64,000 nt of DNA from Bacillus subtilis (lineage in GTDB: Bacteria; Bacillota; Bacilli; Bacillales; Bacillaceae_C), in NCBI RefSeq assembly GCF_008764245.1, contig NZ_VTQV01000008.1, positions 44,967 through 108,966 of the forward strand, read 5' to 3'. The translations under genes were made by a program, and so were the position numbers. The notes under the pieces are model-generated. The model was not told the DNA's origin, made no database searches, and worked only from the letters and a program-made list of their open reading frames with translations. This document shows positions 27,823 to 35,533 of the stretch, piece by piece (within the stretch, counting starts at the first letter, position 1; each line of letters begins with the position of its first letter).

Positions 27823-28527
27823 ATGGATTTTTTCCAAAGCCAAGAAACACTTACCAGCCTTGAGTGGGTTCTTCGAGCTGTTGTTACTTTTTTCTTTTTA
27901 TTAATTGTCAGTAGAGTATTGGGTCAGCGTGCCATTTCCCAATTAAGACCGCTTGATTTCGCAATTGCTTTAGTCATTGGAAACATTATTGCCCATCCAC
28001 TATCAGACGCAAAGCTTGGGCTAAAAGGGTCAATCATTACAACCATTGTGTTGGTGATCTTGTATCTTGGAGGCATTTTCATAATCCTGAAGTGGCCATG
28101 GTTTAGAAGACTGATGACTCCCGCACCAATTACCGTCGTTCAGAATGGAGAAATCATTTCTAAAGGATTAAAAAAAGCAAGAATATCTATAGATTTGTTA
28201 CTAGAAGAATTACGGAAGAAAAAAATAGAAGATGTAAAAAAAGTAGCCTTAGCCATGTGGGAAGCAGATGGGAAGTTTTCAATTTTCTTGGATCCAAAAT
28301 ATGAATCCTTAACTCCTTCATCGATTCAGTTGGAAACACAGCCTTTCGATTTTCCAAAGACCATTATTAAAGAAGGTAAAATTAATTCAAAGGAATTAAA
28401 ACTAATTCAAAAGAGCGAAGAATGGGTGATCTCTAGTTTAAAAAATTTATATCAGACTGAGGTAAAAAATGTCCTGTTCGCCACCCTTGATAGTCAAGAT
28501 AACCTTAAAGTTTTTTTATATAAATAA
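27823..28527 (+). CDS. YetF-like (DUF421) membrane protein
   Basis: A 234-residue membrane protein. Three hydrophobic segments at the N-terminus (WVLRAVVTFFFLLIVSRVLG, FAIALVIGNIIAHPL, IITTIVLVILYLGGIFIIL) precede a cytosolic DUF421 domain (APITVVQNGEIISKGLKKARI, DLLLEELRKK). Family members such as B. subtilis YetF occur in spores or envelopes, with no defined reaction. The start is ATG 27823 after GAGGGATGTGTCTTAT; a GTG 42 bases earlier lacks a good binding site. Confidence 0.85.
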   Translation: MDFFQSQETLTSLEWVLRAVVTFFFLLIVSRVLGQRAISQLRPLDFAIALVIGNIIAHPLSDAKLGLKGSIITTIVLVILYLGGIFIILKWPWFRRLMTPAPITVVQNGEIISKGLKKARISIDLLLEELRKKKIEDVKKVALAMWEADGKFSIFLDPKYESLTPSSIQLETQPFDFPKTIIKEGKINSKELKLIQKSEEWVISSLKNLYQTEVKNVLFATLDSQDNLKVFLYK

Positions 28528-28567
28528 TCCAAGAGGCTTAAAACATTACAAAACCCCAGCTAGAGTC

Positions 28568-28599
28568 ATAGCCGTCCATTCTTTAGAATAGACGGCTAT
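28568..28599. terminator. Bidirectional hairpin between convergent genes
   Basis: Perfect arms ATAGCCGTC and GACGGCTAT with ATTC and GAAT continuing the stem. It lies between the YetF-like gene and apbE, which converge here. Confidence 0.7.
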
Positions 28600-28625
28600 T
28601 CATGATGCGTACCGAAATTTCCGGC

Positions 28626-29558
28626 TTACATAGATTCAATTAGATATGGTTTAAGCGATTCCGAACAATAAAGCTCGCCGTTATTCGTTACCACAATTCC
28701 TGCTACATCTTCGATTTGATTTAATGTATCAATGATTTGGTCGGGTGATTGTCCGAATAAACGACCCGTCCATATTTCTCCATCGACTGATTTTTTTGAT
28801 ACAATGGTTAATCCGGCAATGTCCGATTGAATCGGATATCCCGTATGGGGGTCTAGGATATGATGGTAGGTTTTATTATTAGTCGTGAATTTTCTTTCAT
28901 AAATTCCTGAAGTAACAACGGATTGGTCTAATGCTTTTAAAACCGCAATATAATTTCCACGTGGAAGGAAAGGGTGTTGAATTCCGATTCGCCAGTAACC
29001 ATCCTCATATTTTGGTGAAATTCCATAAGTCATTACATTTCCACCTAAATTAATTAAACCTGCCTGAACATCCATAGATTCCATATCGTGTATAAGCAGA
29101 TCAGCAATAAATCCTTTTGCTAAAGCGCCTAAATCAATAAACATTCCGGTACGCTTTAGAAAAACGGTTTGCTCCTGGTCATCCAGAATAATATCTCTAG
29201 CGCTCGTTTTGCTGAGCAAGACTTGAATATCCCCTTCTGAGGGAATATGAGCATCTGCAAATCCGATCCGCCAAGCTTGCACAAGAGGACCAATGGCAAT
29301 ATTTAAAGAACTCCCCGCAGCCATGCTATGTTTCTTTCCGCTTTTTATTAATTCGTACAAACTTGGTTTTACTTTCACCGGCTTAATTCCCGCATTTTTG
29401 TTCACTTCCATTAATTCCGAAGTGGGATCATGGGCACTAAAACGTTGTTCATATTCTCTCAATTGAATAATTAGTTCATCCAAAACAAAAGATGCATACT
29501 TATGCTGAATCGATAATTGGATAATCGTCCCCATCATATGTATTTCACGACTTTGCAT
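28626..29558 (-). CDS. apbE: FAD:protein FMN transferase ApbE, cytosolic form
   Basis: 310 residues from ATG 29558 (ribosome binding site AAAGGGGGATCACC). ApbE attaches FMN covalently to threonine in SGAT-type motifs of target proteins, using FAD and Mg2+. Family motifs are visible: MMGTIIQLSIQ, RFSAHDPTSELMEVNKNAG, MFIDLGALAKGFIADLLI, GLINLGGNVMTYG and HHILDPHTGYPI. There is no signal peptide or lipobox, unlike most Gram-negative ApbE proteins, so modification would take place in the cytosol. The likely target is encoded upstream on the same strand and ends in two SGAT motifs. Confidence 0.93.
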   Translation of the reverse strand: MQSREIHMMGTIIQLSIQHKYASFVLDELIIQLREYEQRFSAHDPTSELMEVNKNAGIKPVKVKPSLYELIKSGKKHSMAAGSSLNIAIGPLVQAWRIGFADAHIPSEGDIQVLLSKTSARDIILDDQEQTVFLKRTGMFIDLGALAKGFIADLLIHDMESMDVQAGLINLGGNVMTYGISPKYEDGYWRIGIQHPFLPRGNYIAVLKALDQSVVTSGIYERKFTTNNKTYHHILDPHTGYPIQSDIAGLTIVSKKSVDGEIWTGRLFGQSPDQIIDTLNQIEDVAGIVVTNNGELYCSESLKPYLIESM

Positions 29559-29697
29559 GGTGATCCCCCTTTCGCACTGCAGGTTGCTTTGTGGCAAATC
29601 TGAAAAAGGAGTTTGGGGCAAAAAAAGTAAAGTCCGAACTAAAATGAGGCTGGATGGATATTGCCCGTCCTGGAAAGCGAAGTATTTCCCGGGTAAA

Positions 29698-29797
29698 TCG
29701 GGCCAAACCTACGTTGAATCGGGCGGCTCCCATGTTAAAACGGGCGGAACTTTGAATTAATCGGGCCAAACTCCCATCGAATCGGGCGAAGAAAGGG
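29698..29797. repeat. 21-bp tandem repeat between apbE and the flavin reductase gene
   Basis: Four consecutive 21-bp units, each starting TCGGGC or ACGGGC, at 29698, 29719, 29740 and 29761, with a partial fifth at 29782. They lie in a 364-bp gap that holds no gene. Reading the array as protein gives a periodic ARFN-type shadow. Transcription from the upstream reductase genes into apbE would cross it. Confidence 0.7.
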
Positions 29798-29922
29798 AGG
29801 AATGGGGCCGCCCCGTCCGGCCATATTCCTCGTTGGAGTCCATTATATTTCCTTCACTAAATCAATGTATGTCCTTTAAAGTTGAACGCCAATTCTACCC
29901 CAACCTCTTTAGTTCACGCTTG

Positions 29923-31110
29923 TTATTCTTTAACAGTTGCTCCCGAAACGGTATCTACTTTAGAAGTGGCACCTGATACGGCATCTACGTTACCACCTGT
30001 TAACTGTTGTCCTGTTTGTTCTAAGTACCAGTCAATAATCGGTTTAATATCTTGTACATATTCATTAATTCCAAGATAATTACCTTCTTCGTCACGAATG
30101 GCCTGATAGCTATGAACGACAAACTTATCTGGTCCGTGTGTTGGCACATGGGTTTTGACGACGTCCTCTTTCCCTTTACGCAATTGTTGAATGACCCAAG
30201 CAACACTACTAAAAGCTTGTTTAGGGTGACATTCTGCTAACGGATAACCGACTTGTTCTGGTCGCCGAGAGGCTAACATGTCTTCCGCGTCAAACTTATG
30301 GTTATAGTACAAAAATTGGTTATTGCTATCCGCATACGTTAATTCTGCAGGCATGGAATTTAAAAAGTGATTCAATTGATTCACGGTTAAAATACCACGA
30401 TCCAGTTTCACATACGTATTGCCCTCCACTGCCCCAGTTGCTTCAGCAGCTTGTTCCACCCAGTCATCGGCCATCATGTCGACACCTTGAATCGTTGTAT
30501 CAATCGACCCAGTAGCATATAAATCCTCTGTACTTGATAGATCTTTCATCCCTTCAGGCGCGTCTAGGATATTTACAACATTGATGAAGCGAATAAATTT
30601 CTTAATACAAGTCTCCAAGAATTGAGTTGTTTGCGCATCTTTTAAATTTCCATCTTCATCAAAGGCTTTATGCACTTCTCCTAACAGAAATTCATTTCCT
30701 GGCATGACGACAGCATTCACACCGGGTGCATCTAATATTTGCCGCAAATGCAATTGGGACCGTGAAGATCCTTGAACATCATAAGAAGCCCCAACAATCA
30801 TCACAGGTTTTCCATCAAGAGGATGGATTTTAAAGGATAACCATTCTATGACACTTTGTAATGCGGAAGGGATCGAGTGATTATATTCCGGCGTGGCAAT
30901 AATAACGCCATCCGCTTCAAGAATTTTTTCATTTAAATATTGAATCGGTGCACTGTCTGTTTGATCATTCGATTGGTTAAACATGGGGACATCTTTAATA
31001 TCCAAAACTTCAATATCAACCAATTTTTTAAAATGATTAGCGATGAAATTTAATAGTTGATGATTATATGAAAAGTCAGCATTTGAACCAACGATTCCAA
31101 CGAGTTTCAT
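29923..31110 (-). CDS. NADPH-dependent FMN reductase with PAS-like domain and two SGAT flavinylation motifs
   Basis: 395 residues, cytosolic. Residues 1-190 are an NADPH:FMN reductase flavodoxin fold ([43 protein letters not shown]). Residues about 245-365 resemble the PAS-like C-terminal domain of DUF438 proteins ([27 protein letters not shown]). The tail reads [20 protein letters not shown] and then TVKE. The SGAT motifs at 379-382 and 389-392 match the ApbE target pattern, with Thr382 and Thr392 as candidate FMN attachment sites. It follows a second reductase 17 bp upstream. I infer a multi-flavin NADPH-driven reductase; the electron acceptor is unknown. Confidence 0.85.
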   Translation of the reverse strand: MKLVGIVGSNADFSYNHQLLNFIANHFKKLVDIEVLDIKDVPMFNQSNDQTDSAPIQYLNEKILEADGVIIATPEYNHSIPSALQSVIEWLSFKIHPLDGKPVMIVGASYDVQGSSRSQLHLRQILDAPGVNAVVMPGNEFLLGEVHKAFDEDGNLKDAQTTQFLETCIKKFIRFINVVNILDAPEGMKDLSSTEDLYATGSIDTTIQGVDMMADDWVEQAAEATGAVEGNTYVKLDRGILTVNQLNHFLNSMPAELTYADSNNQFLYYNHKFDAEDMLASRRPEQVGYPLAECHPKQAFSSVAWVIQQLRKGKEDVVKTHVPTHGPDKFVVHSYQAIRDEEGNYLGINEYVQDIKPIIDWYLEQTGQQLTGGNVDAVSGATSKVDTVSGATVKE

Positions 31111-31126
31111 ATATAGACCCTCCTAA

Positions 31127-31732
31127 TTAATTGTCCTCCCATGAAAACTTCTGAACTCTTTTCTGGGTATGATTTTTTCCGAGTAATTGGTTTGTGATCT
31201 CAACAAAATGTATAAAGTCATGAAAGATTCCTTCAAGTTCTTCGATTTTATTTTCGTCCTTTAGATTACCATCTTCATCAAAGGCTTGTAATGAATACCC
31301 TACTAAAAACTCAGAACTCGGCATAATACGTGCTTTCAACTCAGGTGCATCCAGGATTTGCCGCAAATGAGCTTGGGCACGAGATGAACCTAATTTTCCA
31401 TACGAAGCCCCAGTGATCATGACTGGTTTATCAATAAGTGGCTGAGTCGTATAGGACAACCATTCTAAAGTACTTTTTAATATCGCTGGTACGGAATGGT
31501 TATATTCCGGAGTACTGATAATCACTCCATCCGCTTCCATAATTTTCTCCGCAAGCTGCTGGACTTCATCAGGTGCTTCCCTACCTTTTGGCTTATTGAA
31601 GGCGGGCAAATCTTTTATTTCACAAATTTCAATGTTCGCTTGATCGGCAAAATGTTTTTGAATAAATTGTAGCAAAAGACTATTCGTAGAATGATCTGAG
31701 TTTGTTCCGACTATACCTAGTAAATTCATCAT
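31127..31732 (-). CDS. NADPH-dependent FMN reductase family protein
   Basis: 201 residues from ATG 31732 after AAAGGAGCAATAAA. The flavodoxin-like fold is recognisable by MNLLGIVGTNSDHSTNSLLL (phosphate-binding loop), DGVIISTPEYNHSVPAILKS and PVMITGASYGKLGSSRAQ. It is homologous to the N-terminal domain of the next gene (same PEYNHS and LRQILDAPE segments), so the pair arose by duplication. It is expected to reduce free FMN or a substrate with NADPH, possibly passing electrons to the flavinylated partner. Confidence 0.9.
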   Translation of the reverse strand: MMNLLGIVGTNSDHSTNSLLLQFIQKHFADQANIEICEIKDLPAFNKPKGREAPDEVQQLAEKIMEADGVIISTPEYNHSVPAILKSTLEWLSYTTQPLIDKPVMITGASYGKLGSSRAQAHLRQILDAPELKARIMPSSEFLVGYSLQAFDEDGNLKDENKIEELEGIFHDFIHFVEITNQLLGKNHTQKRVQKFSWEDN

Positions 31733-32000
31733 TTTATTGCTCCTTTCCAATAATATGTACATAGCAAGATTCAGAGAAAACATATTTTTCCTTCCGTCTT
31801 AATAGCTTGTCCCTCGTAAAACCCAAGGCATCTTTATACCTTTTTCAGCTAAAATTAATAACCATGACTCATTGAAGGAGCTGCCCTTACTTGCATATTC
31901 CCCCAATCTCTGAGGAAAAACTTAAATTTAAGAATCACCAAACGGAAGAAATAGGACCAATGATTGTATTCAAAGCTGTATAACAAATCCCTCTTTACTT

Positions 32001-32016
32001 TGTGATGTTTCTCACA
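32001..32016. promoter_or_regulatory. TGTGA-N6-TCACA palindrome at the flavin operon transcription start
   Basis: TGTGA at 32001-32005 and TCACA at 32012-32016 frame TGTTTC. This is the CRP/Fnr-type consensus (Bacillus Fnr TGTGA-N6-TCAC-type) and is partly similar to Rex sites. It overlaps the predicted transcription start, a position that would favour repression. Confidence 0.55.
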
Positions 32017-32021
32017 TACTT

Positions 32022-32050
32022 ATTATAATACGTTTTAATCATATGTACAA
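32022..32050 (-). promoter_or_regulatory. Sigma-A-type promoter of the flavin reductase-apbE genes
   Basis: On the minus strand: TTGTAC (32045-32050), a 17-base spacer and a perfect TATAAT (32022-32027). The leader to the first gene is about 280 nt long and has no obvious gene. Confidence 0.75.
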
Positions 32051-32200
32051 GAGATGTTAAGAGATATTAAATATTTTTTTCAGAAAAATAAGAGTCTACT
32101 TATTTAATCACTACGCCTTCCGCTAGTGTCGAATGAAAGAGACTTGTTTTCAACGCTGGCTTATATTTTATATAATCGTTTTATTTCTTATTGAAAATCC

Positions 32201-32235
32201 CTTGGATTCGGTCTGCCGAGACGATTCAATCCAAG
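32201..32235. other. Isolated hairpin in intergenic DNA
   Basis: Perfect 8-bp arms CTTGGATT and AATCCAAG around a 19-base loop, with no T-run. It lies between the flavin promoter and the DUF1259 gene end; nothing else is recognised in 32055-32426. Confidence 0.4.
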
Positions 32236-32426
32236 AGACTTTCTATGTTTTGAGACAATTGTGGGAAGTATTACACTTCGGGGATGAAGTATAATAAGGG
32301 GAAATGAAAGTTTCATAAGGTGTCAGTTTTGAAATAAGATCAGAAAAATCTTTACTGGGTCTACTGCTCTTTTAATAAAAAGCAACGAAAAACGAATTCC
32401 TTCAGTTTTTCTTTTGGGGAGCCTAT

Positions 32427-33383
32427 TTATCTCCTCTTCATAGATGTTCTACTTCTGAACCTTACCGGCCGATCCGTTAGTACACTTAATGCATTGCGAG
32501 TTTTTCTTGCAAAGTCCAGCGGCCGATCAATCGATAACCAGTGTATATACATGAGCCGTGGATGTTCAAATAACCAGTGGTTATGAAACGCGGTTACTAA
32601 TATTCCTTGTTTCCGGAGCCTGCTGATAAAAGGATTGATCTCCTCCTGTAGAATAACAGTTTCACCGGCGCAAAGCGCACGTCCGTCCGGGGACATAGAT
32701 TCAAAGGTAAACATCTGCGGAATCAGAAGGAAGGAGCGGCCTTGTCTGCCTAGAACGACCGGTTGAATGTTGTGTCGTGATCTCATCACTAGGCATATGT
32801 CATCTTCAAACGTATGCATTTCTCCTTTAAGAATTCGGCTGAACTGATCACAAAGACTGCTATCGGACTGTCTATCCATCTGAACCTCAATATCTTGACC
32901 ATCATTGCCTTCCGTTTCATATGAACTGAATTCAACTTCGCCGTGTGAACTGGATTCAACCTGGATTTGTTGCGTAGTCAACACTCGCATGGCATCCCTG
33001 ACTTTTCGGGCAAAAGTAAGCGGCTCTTCGACGGATTCAAAGTGCATATACAAAAGACGCGGTTTATCGAAAAGCCAGTGATTGTGTGTAGCTGTTACAA
33101 TAATGCCGTGCTGACGAAGCTTGCTCATAAAAGGGTTAACTTCTTCCTGGAGAAGAACCGTCTCTCCAAGACACAAGGCTTTCCCACTTTTATTTATATT
33201 TTCAAATGAAAAAGCCTGGGGAACAAACATGAATGATTCTGCAGTTCTGCCCAATACAACAGGATGAAGATTCGTTCTGGAACGAGTTGCAGTACATACA
33301 CCATTGACCACACTGGGGGTGGACCCAAGTATTCTCGCAAACTCTCGACAAAGCCTAGATGGAGTCGTATCCATTTTTTTCAC
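32427..33383 (-). CDS. Tandem DUF1259 (LppY/LpqO-like) protein
   Basis: 318 residues built from two homologous DUF1259 domains. Domain 1 (about 8-140) has LCREFARILGSTPSVV, VVLGRTAESFMFVPQ and THNHWLFDKPRLLYMHFE. Domain 2 (about 180-310) has LCDQFSRILKG, VVLGRQGRSFLLIPQ and FHNHWLFEHPRLMYIHW. The repeated HNHWLF histidines could bind a metal, but no reaction is known for the family. There is no signal peptide. The start is ATG 33383; an alternative is ATG 33374 (MDTTPSRL). Confidence 0.8.
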   Translation of the reverse strand: MKKMDTTPSRLCREFARILGSTPSVVNGVCTATRSRTNLHPVVLGRTAESFMFVPQAFSFENINKSGKALCLGETVLLQEEVNPFMSKLRQHGIIVTATHNHWLFDKPRLLYMHFESVEEPLTFARKVRDAMRVLTTQQIQVESSSHGEVEFSSYETEGNDGQDIEVQMDRQSDSSLCDQFSRILKGEMHTFEDDICLVMRSRHNIQPVVLGRQGRSFLLIPQMFTFESMSPDGRALCAGETVILQEEINPFISRLRKQGILVTAFHNHWLFEHPRLMYIHWLSIDRPLDFARKTRNALSVLTDRPVRFRSRTSMKRR

Positions 33384-33745
33384 TAATAAACCCCTCCAAA
33401 TGAAATGTTATCAATAACCTATGGTAGGATATGCGCCACTCCGTATTCCGCAAGTGTAAAAAAACCACCCTATGTAAAATGGGTTTGGAAGAGCAATTTA
33501 AAAACAGGAGCACGCTTAAATGTAATCGATTATTGACACAAAAATATAAACAGCCGTTATGAACCATTTCGGTATTAATCCGGAACCTTCTCAAAGCAAA
33601 AAGTGCCAAGTGCAGACAAAATTTCGAATTGTTTCTATACCTAGCGGCGATCTACAACAATGAATCCCGGCGAGAAGGTTATGAACATTTGAATAGATAC
33701 AATGGAGGCATGTGTCGGGACCCTTTTTTACTTTCACGTCGGAAA

Positions 33746-34300
33746 CGGGGACGGTGACAAGGTTGGCCGTTCCCCTTTTTTGATTCCACTCCAGATACGG
33801 GGACGGCGATGAGCGTGGCCGTTCCCCTTTTTTTGATTCCACACCAGAAACGGGGACGGCGATGAGCGTGGCCGTTCCCCTTTTTTGATTTCACTCCAGA
33901 TACAGGGACGGCGGCGAGCGTGGCCGTCCCCATTTTTTGATTTTACATCGGAAACGGGGACGGCGACGAGGTGGGCCGTTCCCCTTTTTTGATTTCACTC
34001 CAGATACGGGGACGGCGACAAGGTTGGCCGTCCCTCTTTTTTGATTTCACTCCAGATACGGGGACGGCGACGAGGTGGGCCATCCCCCTTTTTTGATTTC
34101 ATACCAGATACGGGGACGGCGACGAGGTGGGCCGTCCTCCTTTTTTGATTTCACTCCAGATACGGGGACGGCTGGGAGGCTGGCCGTTCCCCTTTTTTGA
34201 TTCCACTCCAGATACGGGGACGGCGACGAGGTGGCCGTCCTCCTTTTTTGATTCCATTCCAGATACGGGGACGGTGACGAGGTTGGCCGTTCCCACTTTT
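33746..34300. repeat. Array of eleven 52-bp units, each a terminator-like hairpin
   Basis: Units start at 33746, 33798, 33851, 33903, 33955, 34007, 34059, 34111, 34163, 34215 and 34266, an almost strict 52-bp period. Each unit reads CGGGGACGG, a variable 9-12 bases, then GGCCGTTCCCC or similar, and TTTTTT, so each can fold as a G+C hairpin followed by a T-run on the plus strand. The remainder (GATTTCACTCCAGATA) is nearly constant. A truncated unit precedes the array near 33714. The substitutions in the stem are often G-U compatible. No coding function is supported. The 330 bp before the array hold no recognised gene. Confidence 0.9.
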
Positions 34301-34388
34301 GCCTCCGCTTTGCCTTTTAATAGTTTAATCCGGTTTGTATAGAAACCTATACCTCGACAGGCTACTTAACAACATATAACATAAAATG

Positions 34389-34416
34389 TTGACATTTATT
34401 AATTATGACTTATTAA
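34389..34416 (+). promoter_or_regulatory. Candidate promoter of the DeoR regulator
   Basis: A perfect TTGACA (34389-34394), a 16-base spacer and TATTAA (34411-34416), 137 bp before the DeoR gene in very AT-rich DNA. Confidence 0.55.
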
Positions 34417-34552
34417 ATTGATATATTTGTTAATTTATGTTAATGTTAAAGTGAATATTTTTAAAAAAAGTAACCAAGAAATGATTTCAATTAATTTCAG
34501 ATAAAGCAATCTTGATCATCACGACATTTTCTATCATTAAGCGTATATAGTC

Positions 34553-35329
34553 ATGGAGATGGAAATTTTGAACCAAACAAAAAGGCAAGTGTTTATTTTA
34601 GATAAAATTAAAGTAAATGGAGAGGTCAATTCTAAGAATTTAGCAGAAGAATTAAATGTATCATTGATGACAATTAATCGGGATTTGAAGGCATTATCAG
34701 AGAGCGGAGATGTTGAACTCGTTTATGGAGGTGCTGTGTATAAAAAAAGTGATTTATCCGAGTATCCGATGACAATCAAAAGAGAAGTCAATGCACATGG
34801 GAAGAAGCTTATAGGTGAATATTGTAAGCAGCTTGTGAAGCCTTACTCATCTATATTTATTGAAACGGGGACAACCACTTTAGCTGTTGCACATGAAATA
34901 TTTAGAGCCGAGAATTGTACCTTTTATTCAAACTCATTAATGGTTCTTACAACTTTATCAAAGTACGGAGATATCTCTTTATTCAGTGTACCTGGAGAGT
35001 ATAGAGAATTATCTCAAGGGTTTTTAGGCGTACAAACGATTGATTATATAAAAGATTTCCAGTTTGATCTTGTTTTTGTCGGAACAGAAGGGGTTACCCT
35101 TGAGAAAGGCGCCACTCTACCAGACGAGATTGATGCCTATACCAAGAAGGCCATTATCAAACAAGCCAAACAAGTTATTTTGGTTGCCGATAAGACGAAG
35201 TTTGGCATTTCTCATCTTTACAAGATGAGTGATGTGATAGATTTCGATTATATTATAACGGATTTGCCAAAGAATCATGAAATTTACAAGGAAATGAGTC
35301 AAGTGACTAAAATCATCTCAGTCGATTAA
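34553..35329 (+). CDS. DeoR-family transcriptional regulator
   Basis: 258 residues. The N-terminal DeoR winged helix-turn-helix (RQVFILDKIKVNGEVNSKNL, LNVSLMTINRDLKALSESG) is followed by a DeoRC sugar-phosphate-sensing domain (SIFIETGTTTLAVAHEI, YSNSLMVL, FVGTEGVTLEKGATLPDE, VILVADKTKFG). Family members usually repress sugar or nucleoside genes and respond to phosphorylated sugars. The target is probably the downstream M24-like gene, though a dispersed repeat lies between. No strong ribosome binding site precedes the ATG; ATG 34559 is an alternative. Confidence 0.88.
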   Translation: MEMEILNQTKRQVFILDKIKVNGEVNSKNLAEELNVSLMTINRDLKALSESGDVELVYGGAVYKKSDLSEYPMTIKREVNAHGKKLIGEYCKQLVKPYSSIFIETGTTTLAVAHEIFRAENCTFYSNSLMVLTTLSKYGDISLFSVPGEYRELSQGFLGVQTIDYIKDFQFDLVFVGTEGVTLEKGATLPDEIDAYTKKAIIKQAKQVILVADKTKFGISHLYKMSDVIDFDYIITDLPKNHEIYKEMSQVTKIISVD

Positions 35330-35509
35330 GAAAAGCGCAAGCGCCCGTTTAGCGACGTACAAACTTTTTAGGAGCCTGACGAGATAAAGGAAACACGATG
35401 AACCCGAAGGGTGAATCGATGTTGACTTATCGTAGGAAGGCACCGAAAGTTTGCTAGTCGCTGGGCGCTGAAGCTAGATCCGAACACTAGCCAAATTTTA
35501 TACTTTCTT
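35328..35509. repeat. Dispersed Bacillales-type repeat, copy 1
   Basis: Begins at the DeoR stop codon with AAGAAAAGCGCAAGCGCCCG and ends CTAGCCAAATTTTATACTTT. Copy 2 at 37099-37252 has related ends but a different interior. Complementary CGCCC and GGGCG segments near the ends allow a long-range hairpin. The two copies flank the M24-like gene. Confidence 0.7.
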
Positions 35510-35533
35510 GTTTTTAATAAAAGGAGAATGAAA

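Noticed and set aside
29545..29769. A 74-residue ARFN-repeat reading frame on the minus strand
   Set aside because: It arises from the 21-bp tandem repeat and has no convincing start signal; the apbE start lies within it in another frame.
33746..34300. The regularly spaced array as a CRISPR
   Set aside because: The whole 52-bp unit is conserved, with no unique spacers between repeats, and no cas gene is present.
33679..34342. Several repeat-derived open reading frames in the 52-bp array
   Set aside because: They are frame shadows of the periodic DNA on both strands, lack ribosome binding sites and give repetitive low-quality peptides.
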